Under the pieces are notes generated by a model, which had not been told where the DNA came from, did no database searches, and worked only from the letters and a program-made list of their open reading frames with translations. A DNA stretch of 8,198 bases from Balneolales bacterium. Lineage in GTDB: Bacteria; Bacteroidota; Rhodothermia; Balneolales; Natronogracilivirgulaceae. The stretch lies in contig SKIC01000215.1 of the NCBI GenBank assembly GCA_007116685.1, positions 1-8,198 of the forward strand. Direction: 5' to 3'. Below, piece after piece: positions 5,944 to 8,198 of the stretch. Both the position numbers and the translations under genes were made by a program. Numbering within the stretch: position 1 is the stretch's first letter; each line of letters starts with the position of its first letter.

Positions 5944-8198
5944 TTAAACAGAGGATCTTTCTAAGTAGACATTCTCTGGACCTATTATTGACCTCAGGTT
6001 GCGTACCAACTCATCCGAAGGATCAACCACATACTTTCTGACGTTCATTTTTATTTCACCGGCTTCCGGGCTAATCACATCCAATACAACATGCGAAGCG
6101 CCTCTGTGCCTTTCTAAAATGCTGGCTAAATCCAATAAGTGATCATTTTCCAAGGTATTCGTTTCCAAACGTAATCGTAATCGAATATTCGTTTGGTTTT
6201 TGTCGCGCATGTTTTCAATTCTTTCGAAGGATTTGGCAATAATTTTCGGCTCGCCAGATCTGGAATCCACACTCCCATCTATTACAACGATATTATCTAC
6301 TTGCAAAAGATTCATGTGGCGATCAAACACATCCGAAAAGGCAATGGCCTCAGTGGAGCCTTTATCATCCTCTAAAGTCAAGAATGCGAATGGGCGCCCT
6401 TTTTTATCGCGGACTTGCTTTACAGAAGTGATAATTCCGGCACAAATAACGGAAGTTCGTTCTGCCAATCCTGCTAAAGAATCTCCCAAAGAATGTGAGC
6501 AAAATAATCGAATATCATCTCTGAATTTATCGAGTGGATGACCGCTCAGGTAAAAACCAATTAGTTCGCGCTCTTTTTTAAGGCGCTCCATATTTGACCA
6601 GGCGGTCACTTCTCGCAATTTAGGCTCAGCTTCAGCCATATCACTGTCTGGTCCGCCAAATAGGCTAGCCTGATTCAACATGCTGTCTTGCTGCTTACGA
6701 TTACCATATTGAATAGCATCCTCAATACTTTCAAACAACACGGCTCGATTACTGTGGATGCTGTCAAAAGCCCCGGCCATAATGAGACTTTCCAGCGTTT
6801 TTTTTCCGCAAGTTCGCGTATCAACCCTGCCTGTAAAGTCAAATAGGGAATTGAACGTGCCGTTTTCTTCGCGCTCTTCCACCAAAGCAGCTACAGCATT
6901 TCCCCCTACTCCTTTAATCGCCGACATCCCATACTGAATCCGCTCGTTGACAACCACAAAATTTCCGGCACCGGTATTTACGTTCGGGGGATCAACAGGA
7001 ATTCCTAAATGCTGACATTCTTCAATAAACTGAGATACTTTCTTAATATCTCCCATATTGTGCGTTAACACAGCGGCCATGTATTCAGCTGTATAATTGG
7101 CCTTGAAATACGCCGTTTGATACGCAACTACCGAATATGCTGCCGAGTGAGACTTATTGAATCCATAACCGGCAAAGAAGGCCATTTTATCGAAAACTTC
7201 GTCAGCAATGTTTTTATCAACGTTATTTTCAAGGGCACGGGAGATAAAGATTTTCTTTTGCTCATCCATAACCTCCACTTTTTTCTTACCCATGGCACGG
7301 CGTAAAATATCGGCTTCACCCAGTGAATAATTCGCCATTTTCTGAGCTACCTGCATGATTTGCTCTTGGTAAACCATGATACCAAACGTTGGCTTCAAGA
7401 TTTCTTCGAGCATGGGGTGCGGATAGGTCACCTCCGTCCGACCGTGTTTACAATCAATATATTGCGGGATAAACTGCATGGGCCCCGGCCGATACAGGGC
7501 GTTCATGGCAATCAAATCGTCAATAGATGTAGGCTTGAGCTCTTTGAGATACTTACGCATTCCATCAGATTCAAACTGGAATGTCCCCACTGTATCGCCT
7601 CTCTGATATAATTCGAAAGTCTTTTCATCATCCAGAGGGATTTCATCCAAATCGTATTCCTTGCCATGGTTTTCTTTTACATAAGAAATGGCTGTTTTCA
7701 GGATGGAAAGCGTTCTCAGACCAAGGAAGTCCATCTTAAGCAAACCACACATTTCGGCAGATGGGCCATCATATTGTGTAATTACATCTTTTTCTTTTGA
7801 AAGGGCTACGGGCACATATTCAGAAACTTCTCCGGGCGCAATGATAACTCCGGCTGCGTGAATTCCGGTTTGCCTGGGGCAACCTTCCAGCGTTTTAGCA
7901 TAACCCATCATTCTCTGAACCATCAAATCCGGTGAATCAAATAAGGATTTGAGTTCCTCTGCCGTATCAGGATTTTTCTCGGGATCAAGAACTTTGGAAA
8001 AAGTATCAAGACCAGGGCGCTCGGGAAATAGTTTAGCAATTCGGTTAACTTCCTGTAAAGGCACTCCCAAAACACGCCCAACATCTCTGATGGCTGTTTT
8101 GGCTTTCATTGTGCCATAGGTTACAATTTGCGCCACATTTTGCCGACCGTATTTTTCAACTACATAGTCAATAACTTCCTGCCGACCGTGATCATCAA
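5944..8198 (-). CDS. dnaE: DNA polymerase III subunit alpha, DnaE type (5' end cut by window edge)
   Basis: The frame enters at the right edge and ends with TAA at 5946-5944, giving 750 in-window residues; DnaE proteins are about 1,150-1,200, so the PHP domain and the first part of the palm, including the DxD pair, lie beyond 8198. This is the catalytic subunit of the replicative polymerase. The first residues (DDHGRQEVIDYVVEKYGRQN) match the stretch after the catalytic DxD. The third catalytic Asp is in KMDFLGLRTL (codon 7729-7731). Numbering from the GTG at 8136: fingers motifs TFQFES (185-190) and YRPGPM (215-220); tail helices with SHSAAYSVVAYQ (329-340); helix-hairpin-helix module about 399-460 (MSAIKGVGG); QASLF (489-493, bases 6658-6672), a beta-clamp-binding pentapeptide; OB fold about 561-640; C-terminal tau-interaction-like domain about 650-730. 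The GTG at 8136 is internal, not a start: homology continues upstream of it. No frameshift is visible. Confidence 0.97.
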   Translation of the reverse strand, partial: DDHGRQEVIDYVVEKYGRQNVAQIVTYGTMKAKTAIRDVGRVLGVPLQEVNRIAKLFPERPGLDTFSKVLDPEKNPDTAEELKSLFDSPDLMVQRMMGYAKTLEGCPRQTGIHAAGVIIAPGEVSEYVPVALSKEKDVITQYDGPSAEMCGLLKMDFLGLRTLSILKTAISYVKENHGKEYDLDEIPLDDEKTFELYQRGDTVGTFQFESDGMRKYLKELKPTSIDDLIAMNALYRPGPMQFIPQYIDCKHGRTEVTYPHPMLEEILKPTFGIMVYQEQIMQVAQKMANYSLGEADILRRAMGKKKVEVMDEQKKIFISRALENNVDKNIADEVFDKMAFFAGYGFNKSHSAAYSVVAYQTAYFKANYTAEYMAAVLTHNMGDIKKVSQFIEECQHLGIPVDPPNVNTGAGNFVVVNERIQYGMSAIKGVGGNAVAALVEEREENGTFNSLFDFTGRVDTRTCGKKTLESLIMAGAFDSIHSNRAVLFESIEDAIQYGNRKQQDSMLNQASLFGGPDSDMAEAEPKLREVTAWSNMERLKKERELIGFYLSGHPLDKFRDDIRLFCSHSLGDSLAGLAERTSVICAGIITSVKQVRDKKGRPFAFLTLEDDKGSTEAIAFSDVFDRHMNLLQVDNIVVIDGSVDSRSGEPKIIAKSFERIENMRDKNQTNIRLRLRLETNTLENDHLLDLASILERHRGASHVVLDVISPEAGEIKMNVRKYVVDPSDELVRNLRSIIGPENVYLERSSV

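Noticed and set aside
6193..7611. Several short frames on both strands within dnaE (6193-6375, 6200-6541, 7117-7305, 7128-7319, 7360-7611)
   Set aside because: dnaE is unbroken and motif-rich across the region, so these are out-of-frame shadows.
8134..8136. GTG at 8136 as the start of dnaE
   Set aside because: The frame remains open to the window edge and the 20 upstream residues match conserved DnaE sequence, so this is an internal valine codon.
1..8198. CRISPR array, tRNA/rRNA genes, insertion sequence, phage or toxin-antitoxin features
   Set aside because: Looked for spaced direct repeats, transposase-like frames, terminal inverted repeats and tRNA-like cloverleaf sequence; none seen.

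Overview
The window looks like an ordinary chromosomal segment from a T9SS-bearing member of the Bacteroidota/Rhodothermota/Balneolota/Ignavibacteria radiation; I favour a Balneola-like relative. Reasons: two secreted proteins end in a type IX secretion sorting domain with the LSQN(Y/F)PNPFNPTTNI signature common in those groups; both predicted signal peptides cleave just before a glutamine, the 'Q-rule' reported for Bacteroidetes; the genes lack clear Shine-Dalgarno sequences; and base composition is AT-rich, with very AT-rich intergenic regions. This placement is inference from motifs, not a phylogeny.

Layout: (1) 1-1281, minus strand: 5' part of sufB (Fe-S scaffold subunit), cut by the left edge. 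(2) 1282-1678: AT-rich divergent intergenic region with a 29-bp dyad upstream of sufB and a possible extended -10 promoter for the next gene. (3) 1679-3040, plus: a GH13 alpha-amylase-family lipoprotein. (4) 3041-3197: spacer dominated by a perfect 15-bp-arm hairpin. (5) 3198-4187 and 4313-5266, plus: two tandem T9SS cargo proteins with unrelated middle domains but nearly identical C-terminal sorting domains, separated by a strong terminator. (6) 5267-5432: two opposing intrinsic terminators at a convergent junction. (7) 5433-5759, minus: thioredoxin. (8) 5760-5943: AT-rich spacer with a 14-bp perfect palindrome. (9) 5944-8198, minus: the 3' two thirds of dnaE (replicative DNA polymerase III alpha), cut by the right edge.

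How they fit: sufB, trxA and dnaE are housekeeping genes (Fe-S assembly, thiol redox, replication). Between them sits an envelope/secretion block: one lipid-anchored alpha-glucan-active enzyme and two proteins built for export through the T9SS to the cell surface or medium. I see no mobile element, CRISPR array, RNA gene, toxin-antitoxin or phage signature. No obviously new multi-gene system is present; the points most worth checking are the modular T9SS pair, the non-canonical hairpins and the palindromes flanking sufB and trxA.
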